Of a stretch of 64,000 nucleotides of DNA, positions 48,413-58,276 are shown in pieces. Made by a program: the position numbers and the translations under genes. The stretch covers positions 310,001-374,000 of the forward strand of contig NZ_VKKH01000006.1 in assembly GCF_007197995.1 (NCBI RefSeq). Reading direction: 5' to 3'. This DNA is from Aliiglaciecola sp. M165. Lineage in GTDB: Bacteria > Pseudomonadota > Gammaproteobacteria > Enterobacterales > Alteromonadaceae. The notes below the pieces were generated by a model. The model was not told where the DNA came from, searched no databases, and worked only from the letters and a program-made list of their open reading frames with translations. Each line of letters opens with the position of its first letter. Within the stretch, counting starts at the first letter, position 1.

Positions 48413-49658
48413 GCAATGGCACCCGCTTAGATGGGTTAAAGCTATCACCTTAAGTGGCGCGCTGGTCTTGGGTGGATGTTCCACCATTTCAGGGTGGTTC
48501 ACCGACGACGAAGAATTAGAAATTCGTCGTTTAGATCCCATTGAGTCGCAATTTGAAGCACAGAAGCTTTGGTCGCAACACCTTTCTGGCGGCGTTGATT
48601 TTTATTATTCGCGTTTGCGTCCAGCAGTGGCTTACGACAAAGTTTATGCAGCAAGTCGGCAAGGCATTGTGGCAGCGTTTGAGCAACAATCAGGTAAGCA
48701 GGTCTGGGAACGTGACTTTGCCATCTACCAAAATGATGGCTGGTTCAGCTTCGTAGGTAATTTGTGGTCTGATGGTGTTTCCGCGAAGATTTCTGGTGGC
48801 GTCACAGTAATATACGAAAGCGTGTTTTTTGGTACCGAAGATGGTGAAGTGATAGCACTTGATGCCAATACCGGTGAGACCAAGTGGCGTTCGTCTGTGC
48901 GCGGAGAAGTCATCGCAGCGCCGGCCGTTGATGAAAATGTTGTAGTAGTTAATACGAGCTCGGGACTGATGTTTGCCCTTGACTCAAGTACCGGTGAAGA
49001 GCTTTGGAGCTATGAATCTGACGTGCCTCCATTGAGTTTGCGTGGGATCTCAGCTCCAATTGCGGCCAATGGTGGCGCTATCGTCGGTACTGCAACGGGT
49101 AAACTTGTTGTCAATGTTCTTGGCACTGGGCAAACAGCCTGGGAGCAAACCATTGCAGCGCCTTCGGGAGCCACAGAGCTTGAGCGGATCGTTGATATCG
49201 ACAGCAAGCCCTTAATCGTCGGTCCCAACATTTATGTGATTTCATTTGATGGTACTTTGGCATCAGTCGAGTTGCGCACCGGACGGGTGATTTGGAAGCG
49301 CGAGTATAGTTCCTACCGACGTGTGAATGTCGATGGAAACACGTTATTTGTGACCGATGTTAATAGCAATATTTATGCAATTGATCGTCGCAATGGTGTC
49401 GAGCTTTGGAGCCAAAATAGCCTGAAAAAACGTAATCTTACTTCACCTGAGCCGGTTGGTAATCATATCGTTGTTGGCGATAAATTTGGCTACTTGCATT
49501 GGCTAAATAAGTCAGACGGTGCAATAGTGTCACGCTATGATTTAGGCGGCGATGATGAAGACGAAGGTATATTCGCAGCGCCTTTGGCGATTGGTACTAC
49601 CTTGTACACCCAGACACGTGAAGGCGAATTGGTGGCGATTGAGGTTCCAGTCCTCTAA
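48405..49658 (+). CDS. bamB: Outer-membrane assembly lipoprotein BamB
   Basis: Eight-bladed propeller subunit of the Bam complex that inserts beta-barrels. The 417-residue product has a signal sequence with lipobox VLGGC (Cys25) and PQQ-like repeats such as VIALDANTGETKWRS and MFALDSSTGEELWSY. The ATG at 48405 overlaps the yfgM stop; an upstream TTG at 48396 is not needed. der follows after a hairpin. Confidence 0.95.
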   Translation: MVKQWHPLRWVKAITLSGALVLGGCSTISGWFTDDEELEIRRLDPIESQFEAQKLWSQHLSGGVDFYYSRLRPAVAYDKVYAASRQGIVAAFEQQSGKQVWERDFAIYQNDGWFSFVGNLWSDGVSAKISGGVTVIYESVFFGTEDGEVIALDANTGETKWRSSVRGEVIAAPAVDENVVVVNTSSGLMFALDSSTGEELWSYESDVPPLSLRGISAPIAANGGAIVGTATGKLVVNVLGTGQTAWEQTIAAPSGATELERIVDIDSKPLIVGPNIYVISFDGTLASVELRTGRVIWKREYSSYRRVNVDGNTLFVTDVNSNIYAIDRRNGVELWSQNSLKKRNLTSPEPVGNHIVVGDKFGYLHWLNKSDGAIVSRYDLGGDDEDEGIFAAPLAIGTTLYTQTREGELVAIEVPVL

Positions 49659-49713
49659 TTAGTCCAACCGCAAAAATTCGATCTGATAGTCGAATATCTA
49701 GCTATAGTTATAA

Positions 49714-49745
49714 CGGCTCAAGTCTCATCTGTGGGACTTGAGCCG
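49714..49745. terminator. Hairpin between bamB and der
   Basis: Perfect 11-bp stem (CGGCTCAAGTC, 49714-49724, with its complement at 49735-49745) and a ten-base loop, 26 bp before der. The T-run after it is imperfect (GATTGTTTT), so it may only partly terminate. Confidence 0.6.
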
Positions 49746-49770
49746 TGATTGTTTTGAATGGAAGAGAATT

Positions 49771-51216
49771 ATGTTACCGGTAGTAGCCCTGGTTGGCCGT
49801 CCCAACGTTGGTAAATCAACACTTTTTAACCGCCTGACAAACAGCCGTGATGCGCTGGTTGCTGATTACCCTGGACTCACTCGGGACCGTAAGTACGGCC
49901 AAGCGAAATACGATAGATTGCAATTTATCGTTGTTGATACCGGCGGAATAAGCGGAGACGAACAGGGCATTGATGCAGAAATGGCTGAGCAGTCTCTGCT
50001 AGCAATTGACGAGGCTGATGTTGTCTTATTTTTAGTTGACGCTCGCGCTGGCCTGACCCCCGGCGACATTGGTATCGCCAACTACCTGAGAAAATCTGAA
50101 AAGAAAGTATATCTTGTTGCCAACAAAGTTGATGGCATTGATGGCGACAGTGAAACCGCTGAATTCTTTTCAGTGGGATTGGGTGATATTTCACAAATTG
50201 CAGCGACCCATGGACGCGGTGTTACGCAGCTTCTAGAAAAAACCTTACATCCTCTGGCGGAAGATTTCCCCGACATGCACGTGGTTGAAAAAACACGTAA
50301 TGACGATGACGACGACGCCCAGGCACAATTAGACAAGCTACTCAACTTACCAATAAAATTGGCGATTGTCGGAAAACCTAACGTGGGCAAATCGACCTTG
50401 ACTAATCGAATATTGGGCGAGGAGAGAGTGGTTGTATTTGATATGCCAGGCACCACCCGAGACAGTATTTTTATCCCGATGGAGCGCGATGAACGGGAAT
50501 ATATCCTGATTGATACGGCTGGTGTTCGCAAGCGCAAGAAAGTGTCGGATACCGTTGAGAAGTTTTCAATCATCAAAACACTGCAGGCAATCGAAGAAGC
50601 AAACGTAGTGCTGCTATGTATTGATGCAAGAGAAGGGATAACCGATCAGGATCTCAGTTTGTTGGGCTTCGTCTTAAATGCAGGACGTTCTTTAGTTATC
50701 GCTGTGAATAAATGGGACGGATTGGATAAAGACGTCAAAGAAGACATCAAACGAGAGCTTGATCGTAGATTAGGATTTGTCGACTTCGCCCGAATTCACT
50801 TTATCTCAGCGTTACACGGCACCGGTGTTGGTCACCTTTTCGAATCAGTCCAAGAAGCTTATGCTTCTGCAACCAAACGCATCAATACCTCGATGCTGAC
50901 GCGTATTATGGAGATGGCTCAGGAAGACCATCAGCCGCCAATGGTGCGTGGACGTCGGGTGAAGATGAAATATGCCCATGCCGGTGGATACAATCCTCCC
51001 GTTGTGGTCATTCATGGTAACCAGGTTGAAGATTTACCCGATGCCTACAAACGTTACATGATGAATTATTACCGTAAATCTCTGCAAACCATGGGTACAC
51101 CCATTCGTATTGAATTTAAAGAAGGTGCTAACCCATTTGAGGGTAAGACCAATAAGCTGACGCTTTCGCAAGAACGTAAGCGCAAGCGATTAATGTCTCA
51201 CCATAAAAAAAGATGA
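49771..51216 (+). CDS. der: GTPase Der (EngA)
   Basis: Double GTPase needed for 50S assembly. The 481-residue product has two G domains, each with a P-loop: GRPNVGKST at residues 9-17 and GKPNVGKST near 200, with DTGG/DTAG switch motifs, NKVD and NKWD, and a C-terminal KH-like domain. The ATG at 49771 follows GGAAGAG; an upstream TTG at 49738 would sit in the hairpin. Confidence 0.96.
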   Translation: MLPVVALVGRPNVGKSTLFNRLTNSRDALVADYPGLTRDRKYGQAKYDRLQFIVVDTGGISGDEQGIDAEMAEQSLLAIDEADVVLFLVDARAGLTPGDIGIANYLRKSEKKVYLVANKVDGIDGDSETAEFFSVGLGDISQIAATHGRGVTQLLEKTLHPLAEDFPDMHVVEKTRNDDDDDAQAQLDKLLNLPIKLAIVGKPNVGKSTLTNRILGEERVVVFDMPGTTRDSIFIPMERDEREYILIDTAGVRKRKKVSDTVEKFSIIKTLQAIEEANVVLLCIDAREGITDQDLSLLGFVLNAGRSLVIAVNKWDGLDKDVKEDIKRELDRRLGFVDFARIHFISALHGTGVGHLFESVQEAYASATKRINTSMLTRIMEMAQEDHQPPMVRGRRVKMKYAHAGGYNPPVVVIHGNQVEDLPDAYKRYMMNYYRKSLQTMGTPIRIEFKEGANPFEGKTNKLTLSQERKRKRLMSHHKKR

Positions 51217-51251
51217 CCTGATATTGACGCCTGCGTTAGAAAGGTTGGCGT

Positions 51252-52664
51252 CTATGTCATCATCAAGGTCAACTCAGGATCAGAGAAGTTGGCCAAATTT
51301 GGCAGTGATGCTGCGATTTGCGCGTCAGTTAATCCAAACCATCGTCCCAATGGTGCAGCGAGCTGTTCCACGGCAACGGATGGGATAAGACGGCCGCTTC
51401 CTGCGTCAGCGCTGTGACCCAGTGTAGGTGGCGGCACAGAGCCCAATATTTGTTTACCGTTCACCGCACCACCTACTGCAAAGTGGTGCGATCCCCATCC
51501 GTGATCTGTTCCGTCTCCATTGACCGCTAATGTTCGACCAAAATCAGAAGCACTAAACAAGGTTACATTGTCTGTTAACCCCATTTCCTCCATGGCTCGG
51601 AAAAATGCGCCCACGCCTCCATCGATTTGAGCCTGTAACGATGGTAAATCTTGAGCTTGATCGGAATGAGTGTCAAAACCGCCAATGCCGACAAAAAAGA
51701 TTTGACGATTAACATTCAATTCATTGCGAATAGAGATGGTTTTCGCCACGGCTTGTAACTGCGAGCCCATAGGGCTCATCGGAAATACCGTTTGCAACGT
51801 CATCGCATTTTCGCTGGCCTGATTGTATTGAAGATTGGATTGATAGGCTTTTGAAAACACATTCGCAACGTCTTTTTTCAGAACCCCAGTATGGTCACTT
51901 GCTCGGGGTTGAAAGTGGGCGCGAAGTTGTTGATAAATTTGTTGTTCGATCGAGCCATCTTCGGCGTTAGACAATTCCTGCAAAAGTGCAATTTGTGCTG
52001 CACCTTCGGTGCTAATTTGATAAGGCTGGGCAATTTGGCCAGTAAGAAATAATTCATTCCCACTGCCTGTGATCGTGCTGAACTGGGCAGCAGATTGCGG
52101 GTTGCTGGCTAACGCTGCATCGGCAAAAAGCCCGCCCCATCCATATTGCGCGCCTTCAGGGGCGCTTGATTGCCATGTTGCCTGCTGATCATTGTGGGAG
52201 AACAATCTGGCCGGTAATCGAGCACTTTGATTTTCAAACGCTAACTTATTTGTTGGTTCTATTAAAGGTCCCACATTGCCAATAATGGTAGCGTTGCCCT
52301 GTTCAAAAAGTTGATGTAATTCAGGCATTTCGGGTGGCAGTGCGAATTGTCTGCCACCAAACATCGCCTCATTAATTGGCGACAACGGTAACAGATTTTC
52401 GCGCAATCTGTTGCTTCCTTGAGCACTAATAAGTGATTGTCTCAAGGTAGAAAATTGTAAATAAGACCCTTGGTCGTAGGGTAAAAGCATGTCGTGAGTA
52501 TCCATACCACCTAAGAAGAATACACAGACCAAGGCCTTATAATCCTCCGCAGGCATTGCATAACTATTAAACGCGTTCAGTGTTGAAAGGGTAGTGCCCA
52601 TGCTAGCAACTGCAACGGAAGAAGCGCTTAATCCCTGAATAAATCTTCTACGAGTAATGGTCAT
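51252..52664 (-). CDS. DUF1501 protein, Tat-exported
   Basis: A 470-residue protein with a twin-arginine-type leader (TRRRFIQGLSASS, then a hydrophobic stretch to about residue 35). The body matches DUF1501, a family related to sulphatase/alkaline-phosphatase-fold proteins: FFLGGMDTHDMLLPYDQ near the N-terminus, GIGGFDTHSDQ and SDFGRTLAVNGDGTDHGWG further on. It is nine bases downstream of a DUF1800 gene. The two families almost always occur as a pair; the biochemical role is not known. Confidence 0.85.
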   Translation of the reverse strand: MTITRRRFIQGLSASSVAVASMGTTLSTLNAFNSYAMPAEDYKALVCVFFLGGMDTHDMLLPYDQGSYLQFSTLRQSLISAQGSNRLRENLLPLSPINEAMFGGRQFALPPEMPELHQLFEQGNATIIGNVGPLIEPTNKLAFENQSARLPARLFSHNDQQATWQSSAPEGAQYGWGGLFADAALASNPQSAAQFSTITGSGNELFLTGQIAQPYQISTEGAAQIALLQELSNAEDGSIEQQIYQQLRAHFQPRASDHTGVLKKDVANVFSKAYQSNLQYNQASENAMTLQTVFPMSPMGSQLQAVAKTISIRNELNVNRQIFFVGIGGFDTHSDQAQDLPSLQAQIDGGVGAFFRAMEEMGLTDNVTLFSASDFGRTLAVNGDGTDHGWGSHHFAVGGAVNGKQILGSVPPPTLGHSADAGSGRLIPSVAVEQLAAPLGRWFGLTDAQIAASLPNLANFSDPELTLMMT

Positions 52665-52673
52665 GGAGCACCT

Positions 52674-54518
52674 CTATTGTTGAACTAAATAATCTGGGGA
52701 AGACATCACCATCAACGTCGCGACAATGATACGAAAGGTTAGGCCATCGAATTCTTCGCTTTGTTCTTCTGGGATCAGTGTTAAGGCATCGATGATAGCG
52801 TTTTGAGTAGTTGTACTTAAGGTGTTGAAGGTCAGCAATAAATTAAGATGATCAACTAGCGCCTGAGGGTTATTTGCCAGAGCGAGTTCTCGCGAATAAT
52901 CAACTAGAAAACTTCGATTGGCCTGACTAAAATCGATATTGATATTTTCTTCAAGAAACTCCTGACGTAGTTGTGAAAATTCGAAATCTGCAGGACCTTG
53001 GCCAATAAAATAGCTCATAAAATTAATGTAACCCGGTGTGCTGGTTGCATTCATGATCTGTAGCTCGGGTGCTGTGACGTTCTGCACACCGCTTTGGGTG
53101 CCTGGCGCAATGTAACCAGGTCGATAAAAGTTAAATACTGATTTCGAACGAAACGGGTGTTGTGCCAGCGCCAGTTGACCGCTTGTGTCCCACAAAATTG
53201 GACTAAGTTCAGGTGCAATCAATGCTAAATCAAATGCGCGGGCCCAATTGGTAAAGCGCAGAATTGGTTCGCGAATTTTACCAACAAAATTGACCTCGTC
53301 ATCAGGATTTCTAGCCTCTTGGTCAAACAAAATTGCTGCTAAAGTCGCCGCTAGATCGCCTTTTCGGCCATCGCCTACAAGCGTTGCATCGGGGAGTTCA
53401 AATTGGCCCGATTCAAATGCATGGCTAACCCTAGCAACATAGGGATCAGAGGGGTTGCTGCTGACAAAACGCTGGATTAATTGTCGGCTAATGAACGGGG
53501 CAACAGATGGTAACGACATAATATGGTCTAGTGCCAAGGTAATACTTTCTCTGGCCGGTGTATTAGCTGGAATTGTCAGGCCTAAAAATGACTTTTCCTC
53601 GGTTGAATGAAAAGACTCGATGATCTGCATAGGCTGTACCATTGCGCTGGCAAGCTGATCTTCAAAACCCTCTTCTTCAGGTACTCTGGAGACATTAAAT
53701 TCAAGCCCAGTAAAGACTTTCGCTAACCCGGTAATATCCTCATTGGTGAACAGTTCAATAGGGTTGCCTTCAATATCGGTTTTAACGGTTCCATCGGCAT
53801 TGATTTCAAGTAAACCTATAGTAAATAATTGCAATATTTCGCGAGCATAATTTTCATCTGGCATACGCCCAGTCAACGGATCGGCTCGGCGATTACCACG
53901 ATAAGTAAGGTAATAACCCATTGCCGGTGAGTAGGTGATTTCTTCTATCAAGTCGCGATAATTTCCCAAAGCGTTGCGCGACAATATGTCCATGTAGTAA
54001 CCCATCCCTTGGGGTTGGTCGTTGAGTAAATCGCTGCCAAAACTGGAAACAACGATCAATTGGGACAAAGCAAACGCCATGCGTTGGCGAAGCTGATCCT
54101 CTGCTAAGACAGCATCTCGCCAAAAAATAAAGGTTGGCGCAGATGCGTCAAATGGGTTGAGAAACTCGGCATTATTTAATTCAATAAAGTCTTGGATCCT
54201 GGGTATCGCAGGATTAACAGGTTGTGCTAACTGGTTCACAAACCACTGAGAGGCAGAGGTGTCGGTTAACTGCTCAATTTGCGTCAACGATGGTCCAAAG
54301 GTCGCCTGAGTTAAAAAGCGTGCGGTTTTGCTTTGATCGGCAAAGGCATTGTTTTGCTCAATCGGATCCGGAGGAGGCGGCGCAGTGGTTGGGGGAGGTG
54401 TTGGTTGGGTAGGTACAGGAGAAGTGCTATCACTGCTTCCCCCTCCACATCCGCAAAGAACTAATGTCATTGCTAGCAGTAAATGAGTAAAAACAGATTG
54501 ATTAAGTTTGGGTTGCAT
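52674..54518 (-). CDS. DUF1800 lipoprotein, partner of the DUF1501 protein
   Basis: A 614-residue predicted lipoprotein: hydrophobic leader ending in LVLCGC (Cys24), a Ser/Gly then Pro/Thr-rich linker (residues ~25-55), and a DUF1800 domain with ARFLTQATFGPSLTQIEQL, RQRMAFALSQ, NYAREILQLFTIGL and PFRSKSVFNFYRPGY. The ATG at 54516-54518 has GAGAG upstream. The gene precedes the DUF1501 gene by nine bases on the same strand. Family function unknown. Confidence 0.85.
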   Translation of the reverse strand: MQPKLNQSVFTHLLLAMTLVLCGCGGGSSDSTSPVPTQPTPPPTTAPPPPDPIEQNNAFADQSKTARFLTQATFGPSLTQIEQLTDTSASQWFVNQLAQPVNPAIPRIQDFIELNNAEFLNPFDASAPTFIFWRDAVLAEDQLRQRMAFALSQLIVVSSFGSDLLNDQPQGMGYYMDILSRNALGNYRDLIEEITYSPAMGYYLTYRGNRRADPLTGRMPDENYAREILQLFTIGLLEINADGTVKTDIEGNPIELFTNEDITGLAKVFTGLEFNVSRVPEEEGFEDQLASAMVQPMQIIESFHSTEEKSFLGLTIPANTPARESITLALDHIMSLPSVAPFISRQLIQRFVSSNPSDPYVARVSHAFESGQFELPDATLVGDGRKGDLAATLAAILFDQEARNPDDEVNFVGKIREPILRFTNWARAFDLALIAPELSPILWDTSGQLALAQHPFRSKSVFNFYRPGYIAPGTQSGVQNVTAPELQIMNATSTPGYINFMSYFIGQGPADFEFSQLRQEFLEENINIDFSQANRSFLVDYSRELALANNPQALVDHLNLLLTFNTLSTTTQNAIIDALTLIPEEQSEEFDGLTFRIIVATLMVMSSPDYLVQQ

Positions 54519-54668
54519 AAACTTGCTCTCTTTTTCACGATACAACTTCACTATAGTCCGAATTGCATGTCAAAAAAGCGCTGACAAGATTACAAATATG
54601 TATACATCGACGGAAACTGAAAAAAGATAGTTAAAACAAATAGATATGAAGGTGGTAGGGTTATGATG

Positions 54669-56057
54669 TTAGTTTACAGAAATGTAAATATCGAAAACTG
54701 TTCCCGATTGTTGAGTGAGTAACACGATTTGCGCGTCATGCAAATTGCAGATGGACTTGACCAAGCTTAATCCAAGACCATTTCCTTGTTTGCTGCGGCT
54801 TTGATCAACGCGATAAAAGCGTTCGAAAATCCGATCTCTATGCTGCTCAGGAATTCCAGGACCATCATCGCCGATTTGCAATACTGCGCCGTGTTGGTTC
54901 AATTGCAGTCTTATCCATGCTTCAGCACCTTGATGGCTGTGTTCGATGATGTTTTCCAACAGATTAATGATCAATTGGGCAAACAAGTCCTGGTCGCCAT
55001 TAATTTTAATGTTTGGCAATATAGAAATATCCAATGATTTCCCTACGTCAGCAAATACAGGCTCGTAGCTTTCTGCAATATCTAGCGCTAACGTCGAAAG
55101 ATTAAATTGTGCGAAATCAGTTTTGCGCTTTCCCGCCTCGATTTCACCCAATCGCAGTAGGGCTGAAAACGTAGTGAGTATTTTGTTGACACTTCGCCGT
55201 GCTGCATCAGCATGTTTTTCTACTTTGTCTGGTGAGTCGGTGTCTTGTTTTATCATTTGTAATCGCGCATCTAATTGTGTCAGCGGCGTTTTTAGGTCGT
55301 GAGCAATACCCACAGAAACACTTTCGATATTACGTTGAAGATCTTGCAAATTGTCTAACATGTCATTGATTGAAGAGGACAAACGGTCAAATTCATCAGA
55401 TTTTTTGCTGATGGTCAAACGTTGCTCAAATTCCCCTTGCCCCACCGCCTCAGCGGTATTGGAAATCGTCTGCAAACGTTTGAACACCTTTCTGCTGACA
55501 AAATAGCCAGTGACGATGGCAAGCGGGAACGCAATGACCAATAGAAAGAACGTACTAATTCGTCTTAGTTGCTTTATACCATCGTAACCTTGGGCGCGAA
55601 TTTTACCAAGGATCAGGTGATCACCTAATTCAGACGTGGCTTTGTGGACAACTAATTGACGTGTATGTCCATCAATATCTATTGGCAATAATGACCAACC
55701 TGATGTCGCTTTTAGGGAAGGGTAGCCACCGATTATGGTGCCTGATGCCAGTTGGATTTGATAAATCAACTCTCCCTTTTTGAGACGAGACTGGTATTTG
55801 TCCTCTGACATAAAAAAAGGCCCTCCGTCCGCGAGTTCCCTGGCAATGGCTTGCGCACCCTGTTGCTTATACAATTCTTCAATCCAAGCCTGTTCGGCGA
55901 GGATTTGATCTTTTTGGCGTTGCTCTTCAGTATTTAGTGCCAGAGCACCCAATAGCCAAATGATGAACAACATGACTAAAACGAAAGACGCTGAGGAAAC
56001 AATGATCAGTTTGAAAACGGCTGAACGGAAAACGCTAGTTGAGGGCGTTGATGACAT
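54669..56057 (-). CDS. Sensor histidine kinase of a second two-component system
   Basis: A 462-residue kinase with spans near residues 16-40 and 168-187, a ~125-residue periplasmic sensor, HAMP, the phosphorylated His253 in VGIAHDLKTPLTQ, N box INLLENIIEHS, DDGPGIPEQ and GNGLGLSLVKSI. The type resembles CusS/QseC-like kinases. It overlaps its regulator gene by 23 bp, and the DUF1800-DUF1501 pair follows on the same strand after a 150-bp gap. Confidence 0.92.
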   Translation of the reverse strand: MSSTPSTSVFRSAVFKLIIVSSASFVLVMLFIIWLLGALALNTEEQRQKDQILAEQAWIEELYKQQGAQAIARELADGGPFFMSEDKYQSRLKKGELIYQIQLASGTIIGGYPSLKATSGWSLLPIDIDGHTRQLVVHKATSELGDHLILGKIRAQGYDGIKQLRRISTFFLLVIAFPLAIVTGYFVSRKVFKRLQTISNTAEAVGQGEFEQRLTISKKSDEFDRLSSSINDMLDNLQDLQRNIESVSVGIAHDLKTPLTQLDARLQMIKQDTDSPDKVEKHADAARRSVNKILTTFSALLRLGEIEAGKRKTDFAQFNLSTLALDIAESYEPVFADVGKSLDISILPNIKINGDQDLFAQLIINLLENIIEHSHQGAEAWIRLQLNQHGAVLQIGDDGPGIPEQHRDRIFERFYRVDQSRSKQGNGLGLSLVKSICNLHDAQIVLLTQQSGTVFDIYISVN

Positions 56058-56712
56058 AACCCTCTCCTCGATGTGTGGTGATCATATCTTGCTCAAAAGG
56101 CTTGTCCAACCTATTACGAAGTCTGCTCACGTGGGTTTGTACTAAACTGGTTTTAGGGTCAAACTTGTAACCCCAAACATGTTCAAGCAACATTTTTCGG
56201 GTCACAATTTGTCCCGCATGCTGCATCAAGTACTCGAGTATTTTGTATTCTCTTGGCAGTAAATCGATGGTTTGGCCGCCACGGGTGACATCTTGAGTGG
56301 TGCGATCCAGGACTAAATCCCCCACACGAAGAACGTTGCTTGCGTTATCCATTTGCCTACGTCTGAGCTGTGCGAGAACTCGGGCATATAGCTCTTCAAA
56401 AGCGAATGGTTTGACGACATAGTCGTCGGCACCAGCATTTAAACCCTCGACCCGGTCGTTGATACCAGACATAGCCGTTAACATAATAATGGGAACATCC
56501 AGCCCCGCTTTGCGTATCCTGGCTACCGCTGTCATTCCGTCTAATTCTGGGAGCATGCGATCAAAAACCAAAATATCATAGTTTCCATTTATCGCTTGCT
56601 CGTAGCCAACATCGCCGCGGGTAGTATGCATTACTTCATGGCCTTCCTTAATGAAACCATGTTGAATGAATGCAGCGGTTTCCTCGTTGTCTTCAACTAA
56701 TAAAATCTTCAT
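56035..56712 (-). CDS. OmpR-family response regulator of the second two-component system
   Basis: A 225-residue regulator with Glu7-Asp8, phosphoacceptor Asp51 (VFDRMLP), the KPFAFEEL segment and a C-terminal winged helix with SLVQTHVSRLRNRLDKPF. The sequence looks like CusR/CopR-group regulators, but metal genes are absent. The ATG at 56710-56712 gives the usual MKILLVEDN start. A perfect dyad (56733-56748) lies 20 bp upstream. Confidence 0.93.
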   Translation of the reverse strand: MKILLVEDNEETAAFIQHGFIKEGHEVMHTTRGDVGYEQAINGNYDILVFDRMLPELDGMTAVARIRKAGLDVPIIMLTAMSGINDRVEGLNAGADDYVVKPFAFEELYARVLAQLRRRQMDNASNVLRVGDLVLDRTTQDVTRGGQTIDLLPREYKILEYLMQHAGQIVTRKMLLEHVWGYKFDPKTSLVQTHVSRLRNRLDKPFEQDMITTHRGEGYVINALN

Positions 56713-56732
56713 TTGATAACCATAATCGGTTT

Positions 56733-56748
56733 TTGTGCAAAAGCACAA
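56733..56748. promoter_or_regulatory. Dyad upstream of the second response-regulator gene
   Basis: TTGTGC-AAAA-GCACAA, a perfect 16-bp inverted repeat 20 bp before the regulator's ATG. Possible operator. Confidence 0.4.
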
Positions 56749-56818
56749 GAAGACTTAGCCAAGATTACAGGATTGTATATTTTTGCTGCCTGGATAGGTC
56801 TAATTGACCACAGGTTAA

Positions 56819-58168
56819 TTATTGGGATTGATTGAATTGAACTTTGCTGTTTACCTGCCCATCATGCAGTTGTGTTGTAATTACATCTCCATCTTTGAGG
56901 TCGCTGACACTCTTTATAATGTTTTTTTCTTTGTAAGTGATGCTGTAACCTCTGGCAAGCGTAGATAAAGGGCTTACGGTTTCCAATAGCTCGCTGGCTT
57001 TGGCAAGTTGGTACTGCTTGTTTTGTAGAAGATTTTGTAGATTTTTGCCAAGTTGTACAGACAAGTTTTGTTGTTGCTGTTGTTGTCGTTGGATCAATTG
57101 CTCTGGATTCTTTTGCACTAATCGGCGTTGCAGATTATCAAAGCGTTTCTGTTGCGCTGCAAGTGTTCGTTCAAACGAAGCAGAAATATGAAGCCTCAAG
57201 CCGTTGATAATTTGGAGTTGTTGTTTGATCTTAATTTCAGGGTGCGTTTGAACGAGCTTGTGATCAATAATTTGCAAAGCATGTTGGTGTATTTGCAAAC
57301 GAGTTTGCATCGCCTGATTGAGCATTTTTTCCAAGCCATCAATCATCTGCATGAGTTCTTGTTTATCTGTACTCACCAATTCAGCAGCCGCTGAAGGGGT
57401 AGGGGCACGGACATCGGCGACAAAATCACAGATGGTGACGTCCACTTCATGACCGACAGCACTGACCGTAGGAATAGGGCAGTGATATAGTTTTCGCGCT
57501 AAGGTTTCATCATTAAAGCACCAGAGATCTTCAAGTGATCCTCCTCCGCGCCCGACAATGAGCACATCGACTTCTCTACGAGCAATCGCTTTATCGATGG
57601 CTTTAACAATTTGTGATGCGGCCGTATCGCCTTGCACTTGAGACGGATATACAATTACTGACGTGTTGGGACTACGCCGATTTAAAACAGTTAAAATGTC
57701 GTGAAGTGCAGCACCTGTCGCTGACGTCACCACACCAACGGTCTTGATCGTGCTCGGTAAAGACAGTTTGTGATCGGTAGAAAACAACCCTTCTGCCGCC
57801 AATTTGATTTTAAGTTGTTCAAACTGTTGTTTAAGCTGTCCTTCGCCCTCGGGTTCCATAAAATCGACGACCAACTGATAATCACCACGGGCTTCGTATA
57901 TTCCTACTGTCGCGCGGACTAAAATTTTATCGCCTTCCTTTGGACGCATCTTTATTCGCATGTTGGCACCGCGAAACATTGCAGCTTTAATTTGTGCCCG
58001 GCTGTCTTTCAGTGTGAAATACCAATGTCCAGAACTTGCTGCAACGAAATTAGAAATTTCTGCAGAGAGCCATATTTGTCCAATTTCTGATTCTAAAACA
58101 GAACGCGCCATACGGTTCAATTGGCTGACAGAAAAGATGTTTTTTGATGTACTCGACTGACTAAACAT
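56819..58168 (-). CDS. xseA: Exodeoxyribonuclease VII large subunit
   Basis: Catalytic subunit of the single-strand DNA exonuclease. The 449-residue product has an N-terminal OB fold (residues ~20-105), the catalytic domain (GVVTSATGAALHDIL, VGRGGGSLEDLWCFND, AVGHEVDVTICD), then a long Gln-rich coiled coil (~270-400). Divergent from guaB, as in E. coli. The xseB gene is not in the window. Confidence 0.96.
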   Translation of the reverse strand: MFSQSSTSKNIFSVSQLNRMARSVLESEIGQIWLSAEISNFVAASSGHWYFTLKDSRAQIKAAMFRGANMRIKMRPKEGDKILVRATVGIYEARGDYQLVVDFMEPEGEGQLKQQFEQLKIKLAAEGLFSTDHKLSLPSTIKTVGVVTSATGAALHDILTVLNRRSPNTSVIVYPSQVQGDTAASQIVKAIDKAIARREVDVLIVGRGGGSLEDLWCFNDETLARKLYHCPIPTVSAVGHEVDVTICDFVADVRAPTPSAAAELVSTDKQELMQMIDGLEKMLNQAMQTRLQIHQHALQIIDHKLVQTHPEIKIKQQLQIINGLRLHISASFERTLAAQQKRFDNLQRRLVQKNPEQLIQRQQQQQQNLSVQLGKNLQNLLQNKQYQLAKASELLETVSPLSTLARGYSITYKEKNIIKSVSDLKDGDVITTQLHDGQVNSKVQFNQSQ

Positions 58169-58207
58169 GAATGCCTTAAAACTTTTGAAAATTTACAACA
58201 AATTCAG

Positions 58208-58236
58208 TTTACCTGAATAGGCAAAACGGCTACAAT
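58208..58236 (+). promoter_or_regulatory. guaB promoter with overlapping dyad
   Basis: TTTACC (58208-58213), a 17-bp spacer and TACAAT (58231-58236) make a good sigma-70 promoter 41 bp before guaB. ATTCAG-N5-CTGAAT (58202-58218) straddles the -35. Confidence 0.6.
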
Positions 58237-58276
58237 TGCGCCGCAACTAAAGCCCGCTAACTATAGGTGTTGTTGC

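Noticed and set aside
51226-51256. Weak GACGCC/GGCGTC hairpin between der and the DUF1501 gene as a terminator
   Set aside because: Only six paired bases with a 15-base loop and no T-run.
54598-54607. Ten-base palindrome ATGTATACAT upstream of the DUF1800 gene
   Set aside because: Short, AT-rich and likely by chance; no second copy seen.
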